From NCBI GenBank assembly GCA_030386875.1, contig CM059563.1:12666001-12730000 (forward strand): DNA of 64,000 nt. Direction: 5' to 3'. This DNA comes from Morinoia aosen (taxonomy: Eukaryota > Arthropoda > Malacostraca > Amphipoda > Talitridae). The notes beneath the pieces are model-generated. The model searched no databases. It was not told the DNA's origin and was given only the letters and a program-made list of their open reading frames with translations. The number at the start of each line of letters is the position of its first letter. Positions within the stretch are counted from its first letter, which is position 1. Of the stretch, positions 34,124 through 44,862 are shown piece after piece. A program made the translations under genes and the position numbers.

Positions 34124-34935
34124 TGTAGTGTTCTCCCTCAGGCTGCTTTACACTCCGGGCAGACTATGTAAATATCTTTAGACTTTGTGGTATCTATGCC
34201 CGAAGTGAGTGCCTGAGGTGCAAACGAACCCGACAGGATAAGGAATACACAACTGGAATAAAGGGCGTATTATTGAGAAGATCGCCGACAGTGTGGCACA
34301 TGAGGTAAATGATTACAGGCAGGTAGTATAGTACACAGGGACGACTTGGAGGACCGACGTTTGTCGGTAAGTGGCGTCGTGCGTGCCGTGGCGTAGCGGT
34401 GCGCCGTCGGGGTGGCGATGGAGGCCGTGAGGCTACTGCTTGCTGAGCAGCCGAGACTAGTGAATGTCGGAGTCACTGCGCGGAGAGTCGCAGGGAGAAG
34501 TCTTGTGTGAGCTGCTGTGAGGAGGCTCGCTGGAAGGCTTGTGTGAGCCGTTGCAGTGACGAGGCTCGCAGGACGAAGACTTATGTGAATATCAGGGTTC
34601 TTGCGAGTGCACTGAGTGAGCTGTGCGAACTGAACTGCGCATAGCGCGCAGCTCGTTATATAGGGCTGGTAGCGACCGCACTGAACCGAGCTAGCCTCTG
34701 GTTAGCCGGCTCGGGGTGGCGCTTTTGAAGCAGTTGAGACTGAGCTAAGCGTACGTGAGTGATACGAGGTGTTGCCTGGCTGCTCGGTGCGCGCGGCTTG
34801 TAGAGGCTTGTTCCGCCACCCCAGCGCCAGATCTCATCGCTGATTGGTTGTTTGGCCGGATCACTTCGTGGCTGTGAGGTGGCGCTTATGAGCTTGTGTG
34901 GTGGTGAGCGCGCACAGCTAGATGGAACCACCACA
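34124..34935 (-). repeat. Gypsy right (5') LTR, uninterrupted
   Basis: 812 bp, TGTAGTG...CCACCACA on the plus strand. It contains the single empty-site CCCAGCGCC at 34820-34828 into which the LINE block went in the sister LTR. On the minus strand it is followed by CTGGTTGACCCCAGAGTGAC, the likely primer-binding region, and then gag. Confidence 0.92.
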
Positions 34936-36934
34936 AGCTGCTCCGTTTGAGTGGCAGGAGGTATTTTGTGGGATATACTTCCTGACGTGTGGAGCGTCAT
35001 CTGTGCGCCGGCCTTGGCATTATTGCGTCTGTTGCTGGCGAGTGCGGTTGTACGTGCTTGAGCTTCCGGTTTCGCTCTTGAGGTATCCTTGCAAGATACT
35101 TGTGTTGTGTTTTCTCTTTTTCTTTGCTGAGACACAAGCAGTTAGGACCTGCAGGCGTGTTGTGTGCCTGTGTATCTGAGTGTTTTTCAGACACACCACA
35201 CTAACTGGGAGCTAGTGTGTGCTTCCGTTCTGCCGTGAAGTGTTTTCGTTTTCACGGCAGCGTGTGTTCACACTGGGTGTGTCCTCTGACACACGAGCTC
35301 AGGTGTGTGTCTGGTGTCGGCTGTAGGGGAGGTTTGGAGGCCGATCCGAGCTCTGGGAGCTCGGCTTTGAGACCTTGGGTCTCGGGATTTGCACATCCCA
35401 CAACAGGTTATGATAGGTTAGAATAGGAAAGGTTAGGATAGGTTAGGTTAGCATAGGTTAGGTAATGTCGACGGAATTTTTTTCACCGGTCCACCTAGCT
35501 TAAGCCCATGGAATTTCCACGGGTCCTGCTACCACCTAATAATACTCTTGGTTTACTTGTTTAGAGTCCGCTTCTTACATTTCTCTCTGTGCCGCCCTCT
35601 TCTTCTAAGCGAATGGCACTCAGGTTAAGGCGCATTTGGACCCGCGCTTCCCATTCTGTAACCTGCTCCTATCCGACGTCAGACTAGCCTCTGCGCACAA
35701 GTAAATTGTTACACCTGGACCCATTTATTACTCCCCTACCGGTGACTCAATTCGGGGATCACATTTGGTGGTCAGTATAAATAAATATTTGCCAGTAAGT
35801 GGACGAAGAAACCTACAGAAGAAGTGAAGAAAATCGTCATTGTGAAGAGAGGTCTGAAAACGTGAAGCAGATTGTAAAGGAAATCGTTGTTGTGAACAAG
35901 ACAGTGAAAAAGTAAAGAATATTGTGAAGATCTGGTGAAGAATTAACCTGAATTTTACTACAGTGGATCAACACGGCGGAGAAGAATAACTGAAAAACAA
36001 TCAAGAAAACTACAGAGCAACAAGCTGAGAAGAAGAGACAGCTAGAGAAATACGAAACCAAGAATAAGAAGCAGCGCTGTCTGCCCCAGCCCCTACGGAG
36101 ACAGCCCACGGTGTGAAAATCATCTAATCAGCATCTTCAACGAGCACAGTGTTAAGTGTTACGTGCTACTTCGGGTGACTATACTGACGTTGCATCGTGC
36201 GTCTACAGAAACGGTGCAGCATCTACGTCGTGCAGCGAACGCCCAACAGTGAACAATGAAATTCAGAAAAATACTCGTGCATTAACTGCGGTTGCGTTGA
36301 TCATGGATGCCTAGTGCTATATGTTGGAAATATACCCGTGAAAGTGCCAAAACGGTCAAGGCGGCCGAAACCCATGGTCCAATTGGCAGCCGACGTCTAG
36401 TTTTAATTTGGTGTTAATTGAGCGTATTCCTATATCTATACTTATATAACCCTATATACTCGTATGAGTTTAGAGTCCGCTTCTTTAGAGTTTAGAGTCC
36501 GATATATATACTCATATGAGTATATATATCTTTATGCATTTATCCTAAATATTTTATTTTTTTGTGGTTTTCGTATACCATTATTTTTGTTCGTGTAACC
36601 ATGGTTGAAAGTTGATGTAACCGGCGAGTTAAAATTTAAAATGTTATTTATTTCCTTTTCGCTTTTACCTGCGTATGAGTTGTGGTAATAACATTTTCTA
36701 TGTTTTCCATGTGTTGCGACGTTTTTTAATGTTATTTATTAATTCGTTTCTACTATTTTTATATGCTGAATTTCTTTTAATGTAAAAAATGTAGTACCAA
36801 ACGTGTTCACATTTTCATGCAATTGGCGTGTAGTTTTTTATTTTTTATGGTGTTATTTTGCATATGTATTTCTATAGTTATCTATAACTGCGGAATTGAT
36901 TTACGTTATCATTGCGTTATATTATTTTATCGAT
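34936..36934. other. Right flank of the Gypsy element, no gene recognised
   Basis: Includes the hairpin run (35083-35399), a TAGGTTAGGATAGG stretch (35405-35465), and sequence near 35750 (GGGGATCACATTTGGTGGTC) resembling the end of an LTR plus primer site, but with no matching partner. An 18-bp direct repeat lies at 35559 and 36468. No coding frame is supported. Confidence 0.5.
35083..35399. repeat. Run of consecutive short perfect hairpins
   Basis: Stems follow one another. 35083-35087/35095-35099 (GTATC). 35099-35105/35132-35138 (CTTGTGT). 35152-35156/35166-35170 (CAGGC). 35170-35178/35188-35196 (one mismatch). 35197-35203/35213-35219 (CACACTA). 35230-35239/35251-35260 (CTGCCGTGAA). 35277-35283/35288-35294 (GTGTGTC). 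35346-35353/35357-35364 (CCGAGCTC). 35369-35374/35378-35383 (GAGACC). 35384-35388/35395-35399 (GGGAT). No function is known to me. Confidence 0.8.
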
Positions 36935-36944
36935 GTTCCTATAC

Positions 36945-37541
36945 TGGTGATGAAAGACGCAGAATTACTGAGGATGAATGGCAGAGTGCATGGAATGAGT
37001 ACAAGGACCAGCAGAAGAAAGTAAAGAGAATGATTAATGGGGCCAGAGATGAAGAAGAGAGACACCAAGTTGAAAATCTAAGAAAAAAAGGTCCGGATGG
37101 AATAAAAGATTGGTATAGATTTATACAAGGTAATGATAGAGGTAGTGAAGTTCAAGTCGATGAATTAGTAGTAAATGGGTGCAGTGTGCGAGATAGGGTG
37201 CAAATGGTGAAAGCAGTTGAAGAATTCTAGGAGGATATTGGTGGAATGAATGAGCAGGTAACAAATGATGAATCTGTAAATTTTCTGATTGATGAACATG
37301 AACTGCAAATGGAAGACGAAATGACTTGTGAAGAGATTGTAAGTTTTTTGAAGAAAGTGAAAAATGGAAAGACATGTGGCCCTGATAGGATCCCATATGA
37401 GTTTTATAAATGTGGAGGAGAGAATGTAGTCAACATGTTGAAGAGTTCATTTGATGAGATGTGGAAGAGTGAGAGAGTACCGGATGACTGGAACAAGTGT
37501 AATGTAGTTTTGTTGCATAAGGGTGGGCATAAGAGTGAGAA
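36945..37541 (+). pseudogene. LINE 3 polyprotein, part 1 (before the SINE)
   Basis: Encodes the region ahead of the reverse transcriptase and its first block: NGKTCGPDRIPYEFYKCGG and VPDDWNKCNVVLLHKGG. One stop at 37228-37230 (TTC-TAG) interrupts the frame between EEF and EDIGGMNEQ. It ends at the SINE target site ATAAGAGT. Confidence 0.8.
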
Positions 37542-37825
37542 TTGAATGCTCGCGATAGCCATGTGCTAGAGGTTCTGCCGCCGTGCGGCAGAGACCCGGG
37601 TTCGAAAGTCGGCGCTGGCGGTGGCGATTTTCTCTGTTGGGTTTAGGAGAAAAATTCCAAGCACAATACCCCACTCTACTCAGGTGTCCGAAATGGGTAC
37701 CGGTCTTGACCGGGGGAAAGCGTCATGGCGTCCTGGCGTTAGATATAAGGTATTTGAAAATCCAATGTACAAGGTGATATGTATCAGGTTTGATTGGAAA
37801 TAAAGCATCCGTAGATGCCTTCATT
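37542..37825 (+). repeat. tRNA-derived SINE inserted in LINE 3
   Basis: The head is GAATGCTCGCGATAGCCATG with the B box GGGTTCGAAAGTC, then the body CCGGTCTTGACCGGGGGAAA and the end GGAAATAAAGCATCCG. ATAAGAGT flanks it on both sides (37529-37536 and 37826-37833). The reverse-transcriptase frame resumes after it (ELKNYRPIALADTVCK). Confidence 0.93.
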
Positions 37826-37833
37826 ATAAGAGT

Positions 37834-38033
37834 ATGAAAGAACTAAAAATTACAGACCAATTGCCTTGGCTGACACTGTATGTAAAATATTTTGTGGTAT
37901 TTTGAATGATAGAATGAAACATTTAGTAGAAGAACTAAGAGTCCTAGGTGAAGAACAGAATGGGTTTAGGCAAGATAGACGTATCGAGGATAATCTGTTT
38001 GTGGTGAGTGAAATAATTGAGCGAATGAGGAAT
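37834..38033 (+). pseudogene. LINE 3 polyprotein, part 2 (between the two insertions)
   Basis: Encodes ELKNYRPIALADTVCKIFCG through EEQNGFRQDRRIEDNL to EIIERMRN, reverse-transcriptase blocks 2 and 3. It is cut by the minus-strand LINE 4. Confidence 0.82.
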
Positions 38034-38443
38034 TTAAACAATTTAAACAATTTAAACAATTTAAACAATTTATTTACCACAGGTGATACAGAGATAAAAT
38101 GTTTCTTAAGTCTAGTACAATGGTCAAATTTGAGTATAGCTACCTGTGGGCCCGAATAAGTTCAGTGACTTCTAGGGCATCCTACCATCAAGGTTAGTCT
38201 TAGGAGTACAATAATGTTTAACCTAATTCACCTAAACTAGAGACGCATTAGACTGATCAATGAGATAATTAACTCGAAATTAGATACTTCATTTCACAAT
38301 ATAGTTCATAAGGACTAGATTTAACAGTATATTCGACAAACGATTCAAGAACAGACTGAAGATCGGCGAAATTAACCAAGGTAAATTACATTATTAGGAC
38401 CAGTTATGTACGGGACAAGGTTTGACTCTGTGATCTTGCACGA

Positions 38444-41400
38444 CTAGTAATCTGATAGGAAGTGAGACTCAAGACTTTCTTTGAATACCTTATAAGAATT
38501 ACTTTCATGGATCTCTGCAGGTATTGAGTTCCAAGTTTTAGTTCCAACGAAGAGGATACTGTGTTGTGACCGAGCCTTTGAGTAATAAGGAAGCATGAAT
38601 TTACTTCTATTTCGGGTTAAATGGTCGTGATGACCAGTTTGCGCAGTTAATAGTTGTTTTAGGCTATTGTCGCCATCATTTGTTAATGTTTTGTAAATGA
38701 AATTGCAAATGGAGATTTTGTAGAGATCCGAGAGCTTAAGTATTCGTAAATTTTTGAATGAGTCATTTGTGTGAGCATTATATTCTAGATTCTTTACCGC
38801 TCTTATGACTCTTTTTTGAAGGGTAAAAATTTTGTTGGTTTTATTTTTATCAGTTCCGTGCCATGCTTCTATTCCGTATTGCAAGTATGGTGAAATGAGC
38901 GTTCGGTAGAGCATTTGTAAGGCTGTTTCAGGCAGGAAATTTTTAACTTTATTTAGGATTCCGATAGATTTTGATAATTTAGAACTAATATGAGCGATGT
39001 GCTCTTTAAAGGTTAGATGTTTGTCTATTATGATGCCGAGGAATTTACTTGAGTTGGTTTCTTCGATTTCACCTTCGCCAATTTGAATGCGTGGGAGAGA
39101 TATATTTTTCTTGTATGAGAATGTAATATATTTTGTTTTATCGATATTAAGGCTTATTTTATTAGCTTTAAGCACAATGAAACCTTATTAAGTTCATTAT
39201 TTATACGCTCCGCCATCCTAGCGGGATTTTGGTCTGGAAGGACCGCAGAAAGGGTACTGTCATCGGCGGCAAAAAGTATGAATTTGAAGAATGATGTAGA
39301 TTTAATGATATCATTGATAAAAATTAGAAATAGGAGAGGCCCAAGGACAGATCCTTGTGGAACCCCATGGCTAATTGTCTGTGGGTCTGATTTTGCGTCG
39401 TCAATGACAACGTATTGTTTCCGATTTGCTAAGTATGATCTAAACCAATCATGGGCAGCCCCTCGAATGCCATAACAATGTAGTTTCGGGAGTAATACGT
39501 TATGGTCCACACAATCGAATGCTTTTCGAAAGTCAAGAAATACGGAGAAAACAAGCTTTCCTTCATCTATATTAGAATAAAGGTATTGCAAATGATTTAA
39601 TACAGCTTGTGTCGTAGATTTCTTAGAACGAAAACCGTATTGTTTGTCGTAGAGGAAAGATTTTTGTTCAAAATACGAATACACTTTTTTATACACAATT
39701 TTCTCGAATATTTTGCTAATAATTGGTAGTACAGAGATAGGTCTATAATTGTTAATGCAGTTTTTATCACCATTTTTAAAAATAAGGGTGACTCTCGCAA
39801 TTTTGAAAGAGTTGGGGAAGATACCTTGAGAAAGGGATTGGTTGACAATGTAAGATATGCACGGTGCTATTATATCAGCTATAGCCTTAAGAACTTTAGC
39901 CGAAAAATTTTTCAATCCACTTGATTTATTTTTCAAGTTGTTTATGCACGTAATTACATCGGAGGGATTAGTTGGCGTGAAAAAGAAAGAGTTAGGTTCA
40001 CGGACATGGTCCATGTATTGCAAGTGGTCTCTGGGTTCACTGAAGACACTATCGGCTATATTTTTTCCTATGTTTACAAAAAAGTTGTTAAACACAGTTG
40101 CAATATCTTTTTTCTCGTGGTATTTTACATTTTCCTGAACGACGGACTCAATTGTTTTCGTAGTATTATTATTCTGTTTATAGCATGAATTAGGCAGGCG
40201 CCAAGTTTTTTTAATATCAGTTTTGTATTCAGTAAATTTGCGCGTGAAGTAGTCTCGTTTTGAGGTTCGTATTTGATTTGTCACATGATTCCTGAATCTG
40301 TTATACGTTACTTTAGATATTCGCCCTTCGTATAGTAAGGCTAGGTACGCTTGACGTTTCTTTATATTGATCACGATATCTTCAGTAATCCAGGGCTTTT
40401 GTCTATTTTTCGGCGTAATTGTGCGGGTGATTATTGGACAACACTGGTTATATGCGGTCGTTATAATTTCAGTTAAATTTAGTATTGCTTCATCAATGTT
40501 AATCGCATTATTGTCCCGTTCATAGACGTCTAATGATGGCATTAATTCTTCTAGAAGAGTTCGCATTGTTCCCAAGTTGTATTTGTTTACACAACGAAAT
40601 GAATAAGTATCAGCCTGTGGGCTGGTACAAGGATTATAGACATTTTTCTTGATGAGAAACACCGGGAAATGGTCAGATAAGTCAGAAATTATTATTCCGG
40701 TAAGAAAATCAGTCGGATCTAACATAAAAATATTATCGAGTAACGTATCCGATTCAGAAGCAACACGTGTAGGTTTCGTGATGATTGGAAGGAAGGAGCT
40801 AGACTGAAAAACATTTATGAAGTTTGGGATTTGCTCACAGCTATCATATTGTAGAAGATCGTAGTTGAAATCCCCGCAGATTATTATGTCATTATATAGA
40901 GACTTGTTGAACTGAGATATAATGCTTTGAAGCTCGTTCAGGAAAGAGACGTTACAAGCTTTTGGGGGTCTATATACTGTCCCAAGCACAATCCGTTTAT
41001 CATTTTTCGTTAGTTCTATAAATAAAGTCTCAATATGTTCACGATTCATAGTTGCACATGAAATGACTTTCGAAGATATATTTTTAGATATGTACGTACT
41101 GATGCCACCACCACGTTTGTTACTACGGAGTGAATGATGGCTATAATAGTTTTGAATTTGAATCAGGTCTTTAGATGAGTCGTCTAGTCAACTTTCGGTG
41201 AAACTGAGAACATCAAAATTGCTGCTCAGCTCAGTGATAGTACAAGATATTTCATCTATTTTCGGATAAATGGATCTACAGTTCCAACATAATAGAGAAA
41301 AATCGTTACAGGTCTTCCTCGTCGATTCATTGAATTTTTTAATATTTACGTATTTACAGTTTCCAGTTTCATTTAGGTTTGGGTGCAGTCTATTCAAATG

Positions 41401-41454
41401 ATTGAGATCTGGATCAATATTGTCGAATATGTCAACATGGCCAGTCATTAGCAT
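38444..41454 (-). pseudogene. LINE 4 ORF2, endonuclease-reverse transcriptase
   Basis: The N-terminal endonuclease begins around LLCWNCRSIYPKIDEI. A TGA at about 41187-41189 replaces the Trp of FTESWL. It continues with GTVYRPP, IICGDFNYDLL and ISDLSDHFPVFLIKK. The reverse transcriptase has GDKNCINNYRPISVLPIISK, YGFRSKKSTTQAVL, FSVFLDFRKAFDCVDHNVLL and SHGVPQGSVLGPLLFLIFIN. The catalytic box reads FAADDS with an extra Ala. A frameshift near 39160-39175 separates the C-terminal part (KYITFSYKK, YLQYGIEAWHG). The length and order fit CR1/L2 elements. Confidence 0.88.
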
Positions 41455-42055
41455 TAAGAGACAGTAAGTAAAATGTTACGTAAAAATAAAAATGATAAAA
41501 ACTACAGGATCAAGGTAAAAATGAGGACATTCCTACTTAGAATTATATTAAAAAAAAAGAAACTAAAAACACACAGATTATTAGTCTAAATTGTTTAAAA
41601 CCTAGTATAATTTCATAAGGAGAGCGCAAATTCCGTCCATGAGCAGGAACATTAGGGATCATAAATGGCAAATAATGTAGTTACAAGGCTGTCGTACCAG
41701 TGGTTTCCGCATATAACACTTATAAGATGTAGCAAGGACGAAATGGATTCAAAAACGAAGTGACAGTGAAGTTATTTATGGAATTTAAAAAATCTTGACT
41801 ATCTAAATTATTTCCAGATTCAGAAACACATACACGAGTTAAGTCTGAGCTGCAAGTTCGGTATGAGCATTCGATAAAAAGGAGAAAGAAATAAATTGAA
41901 AAACAATTTAGTAAGCAGCAAAACAAGGCTGTAAGGTCGACGTGGATGCTTTGAAGAGGTGTAAAGGTAATTCAATCAAAAATCAGGAGGAAAACATGTG
42001 GACATATATCAATATAATATTAAACTCAATACGTCAGTGTAAAAAAATACTAATC

Positions 42056-42490
42056 ACGAATAATTTCCTCTGAGGACTTGCCGACATGTTGCAGCAAGTA
42101 CTTGTCTAGTTCTTCAGGTGTATTGATGGTTAGAGGTCTCTGAGTTACTTGGCCAGGTATCTTTGGAGAGAAGACGTTGACATTGCCATCCAAACTTCTT
42201 GCGGGTCCTATTTGTTCCGGAAATTTTCGTTTGGCCAATCTCAGAGTGTACATTATACTTGCTCGCGAAGGTACTAAGTATTCATTCACGTAGAGTTGTT
42301 CCGGTTTTGTAACACGGCAGGCTGTTAGAACTTCTTGCTTCTTTTCGTATTTTCGTAGCTCAAAAGAAATGTTTCTTCTATCGACGTTTCCGGGTGGAGT
42401 TTTTTTCCCAATCTACTCGCTGTGGTGATGTCAGAGTTACTCAGGTTGATTTTGAGTTGGTCCTTCAGGATCTGGCACACAGTTTCTGGA
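42056..42490 (-). pseudogene. LINE 4 ORF1, C-terminal part
   Basis: Reads ILKDQLKINLSNSDITTASR, LGKK, then after a frame change RRNISFELRKYEKKQEVL and LYVNEYLVPSRASIMYTLRL, ending EELDKYLLQHVGKSSEEI. This is the conserved C-terminal domain of CR1/L2-type ORF1 proteins (DI..A.RLGKK, then NE.L.P.R). The N-terminus with any zinc finger is missing through 5' truncation. Confidence 0.75.
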
Positions 42491-43854
42491 AGGATGATAA
42501 GAAGCTATATTTAGTATTCCTGGATATTGAGAAAGCGTATGACAGAGTGGATCGGGTAAGGCTGTTTGAAATTTTGAGAAAAGTTGGATTTAGCAGAAAA
42601 ATAGTGAACATTGTGCAAAGTCTGTATGAGAACACAAGTGCTATCTACAGGTTAGGAAATTTGGAAACAGGGCAAGTGAGGAGTGTTAGAGGAGTGAGAC
42701 AGGGCTGTACTCTGTCTCCCCTGTTGTTTGGATTGTACACAGAAGAATTAACAGTTCGACTGAGAATGAGTGGCTTAGGACTGAAAGTTGGTAATAAGAG
42801 ACTGAGCTGTTTGTTGTATGCTGATGATGTGGTTGTGGTTAGTGATTGTAGACATGAACTGCAAAGGATGCTTGAGGCCGATAGAGACAGACTGTGGAAT
42901 ATTGGAGAAGTCAGAATAGGTAGAACAAAAGAATGCAAATATCTAGGTTGTATGATAAGTGAAGATGGATGCACTGGAACTGCACTGGATGGATGCACTA
43001 TGAGTGCTCTTGTCTGGAATGGAAGTGATATTGAAAAGCTGGATATAATACATAATAAGGTAGGACGTTTAGCATTGGGTGCTCAGGAATGGACAGCAAC
43101 AGAAGCCATTAGAGGTGACCGAGGGTGGAGCCCATTTTCAGAAAGAATGATAAAAGCGGTGCTGAATTACAATGTGAGAATTAAAAGAATGCAGAATAGC
43201 AGGTGGGTAAAGCGAATTTTTAAATGGAATCTGAGTGTAAGCAATTGGGAGAAAGTATGTTGGGGGCATGCAAGGAAACTTAGTATGCAAAAGATAATTC
43301 ATGTTAGAATTGGGAGACCTGTGGATGACTAGAGTTTAATAAATGTTGGAGGTGTAGGGCCTGAGTGGGACTGCAAAAGTTGGAAAAAAATGAGAGGCAA
43401 ACAAAAGAGTATGAATTGAATAAGTGGAGGGTTAGCATGATGCGGAAGCCTACACTTGACTGGTATATGAAAAAAGGAAGCACCTAAGTTTGAGATGTCC
43501 TACGATGGTAGTTTTGGAAGTCAACTCTTGTTTGCTGTGAGATGTAAGTCACTGAGTGTGAACAGACGTACATGGAGGTGGAATGAGAATAATAACATAT
43601 TATGTCGGCAGTGTAATAGTGGAATGGAGGAAACAATTGAGCATTTTGTGCTGGAATGTAGTAGGTGTGAGCAAGAGAGAGAAAGTTTCATGAATGTGAT
43701 GTTTAAGCAGTATAGAGAAAATGAGTGGTATGCCAGATGTGCTGAAGTTGATTGTGGTATAAGCTGTCTTGCTGGATTGGATCAGGAGTGTAATTTGAGT
43801 ATCATTGAAGCTATGAAAATGTTTCTTGTGCGTGCCTGGAGTAAGAGACAGTGA
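42491..43854 (+). pseudogene. LINE 3 polyprotein, part 3
   Basis: Resumes with KKLYLVFLDIEKAYDRVDRV, then RGVRQGCTLSPLLFGLYTEE and the catalytic LLYADDVVVVSD at about 42810-42845. It continues to 43330, where the frame breaks. A C-terminal piece from 43495 carries the zinc-finger-like CRQCNSGMEETIEHFVLEC, common at the end of such polyproteins, and stops at WSKRQ (43852-43854). Confidence 0.82.
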
Positions 43855-44085
43855 CAGGAATGAGCCAATCAGGTAGAGTGGGCAGTAATGACTCATTATG
43901 CACTCTGGTTATCCCAGTGATGCCGTCCAATGGCAGCTTGTGACAAGGATTGGTAGATCCTGAGTAGTTTAGTGGACAAGTCTGGTACCAGGCGCTGAAC
44001 TCTGTGTGAAAATTGTGGAGGGAATTGTAGGCCGTTACAAAGGCCCCGATGCTGTCGGCCCTCAATTTCAAGTTCAAGTTCAAGT

Positions 44086-44529
44086 TGGTGTGCCATGTTC
44101 AGCGTAACCTGAGCTACTCGGTGTTAATTTATGTTTTCTTGAAATTAAATTAAGTATTTTAAATTTCGGTTTTGATAAACGTCCCTTGGGATGTGTTGAT
44201 ATTGTTTCTGTGTTTTTTTGCGTTGTAAAAATTAATCTTTGATTTTTTTCTGAAGTGTTACATACTTAATATCTTGTGTTTATTTACATTTTCAAAATTG
44301 TGTAACGTGTGTTGTGTAGTAACGCAGTGTTTTAATTTTGTATTTTTTGGGAAGAAGGGAATTAACTTAATCTATTATTCGCTTACGCTGTCCTTCATGT
44401 AGCCACGCTGTGTTGGTTTACTATCATGTATTTACCATTTTAAGGTTAGTTGTTTGCGATTATTCCTGCATGTAACTAATGATAATGTAATGATGTAACT
44501 TGCTTTGGGTAACATAACCGATCTTCAGT
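44086..44529. other. Unassigned AT-rich DNA
   Basis: Between the LINE 3 tail and a LINE 4 3' end. No feature recognised. Confidence 0.4.
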
Positions 44530-44862
44530 CTGAACATGAATCGTTTTATCGAACATACTGTTAAATATAGCCGATTTGACCTATATTGTAAAATACAGCA
44601 TAAAATATCGAGTAAATTATCTCAATGATTAGTCTAATGCGAAACTAGGTTAAGTAAACTAGGTTAAAAATTATTGTACACCTTAGAATAACGTGATGAT
44701 AGGATGCCCTAGAAGTCGCTGAACTTGTTCGGGCCCACAAGTAGCTATACTCAAATTCAACCATTGTACTAGACTTAAGAATCATTCTACCTCTGTATCA
44801 CCTGTGGTAAATAAATTGTTTAAATTGTTTAAATTGTTTAAATTATTATTATTATTATTCTT
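44530..44862 (+). mobile_element. LINE 4 family 3' end, second copy
   Basis: About 330 bp of 3' UTR in plus orientation: GCCCTAGAAGTCGCTGAACT, GGGCCCACAAGTAGCTATAC and CACCTGTGGTAAATAAATTG, with the AAATTGTTT tail passing into (ATT)n. It is the inverted counterpart of 38034-38370, severely 5'-truncated and an independent insertion. Confidence 0.88.

Larger units (their letters stand above)
19869..34935 (-). mobile_element. Gypsy-type LTR element, pol-less, with a nested LINE block
   Basis: Two LTRs beginning TGTAGTGTTCTCCCTC on the plus strand and ending CCACCACA are flanked by AGCT (19865-19868 and 34936-34939), a 4-bp duplication as usual for Gypsy elements. The coding strand is minus. The internal region (32995-34123) is only 1.13 kb and encodes gag plus the start of an aspartic protease; reverse transcriptase, RNase H and integrase are absent. 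The left LTR is split by a LINE block at 20564-32878. Outside the block the two LTRs differ by about four substitutions and one 10-bp indel, so the insertion is recent. Confidence 0.9.
38034..42490 (-). mobile_element. CR1/L2-like LINE 4, 5'-truncated, inserted in LINE 3
   Basis: Contains the end of ORF1, ORF2, and a 3' UTR ending in a (AAATTGTTT)n tail at 38034-38076, as read on the minus strand. It separates reverse-transcriptase blocks of LINE 3 (ERMRN | KKLYLVFLDIEKAYDRV). I could not define a target duplication because the tail repeats blur the left edge. Confidence 0.85.
36935..44085 (+). mobile_element. Non-LTR retrotransposon 3, 5'-truncated and interrupted twice
   Basis: Reverse-transcriptase sequence on the plus strand is split by a SINE (37542-37825) and by a minus-strand LINE (about 38034-42490). 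It starts inside the coding region (GDERRRITEDEWQSAWNEYK) and ends in a short (TTCAAG)n tail near 44065-44085. The clade is uncertain; RGVRQGCTLSPLLF and LLYADD separate it from LINEs 1 and 2. Confidence 0.82.

Noticed and set aside
34656..35135. 159-residue minus-strand frame across the Gypsy LTR
   Set aside because: Runs through LTR sequence and its flank. Similar frames appear in the other LTR copy. No domain.
35083..35399. CRISPR-like array or integron attachment sites suggested by serial hairpins
   Set aside because: Stems differ in sequence, there are no conserved repeats or spacers, and the setting is an animal genome.
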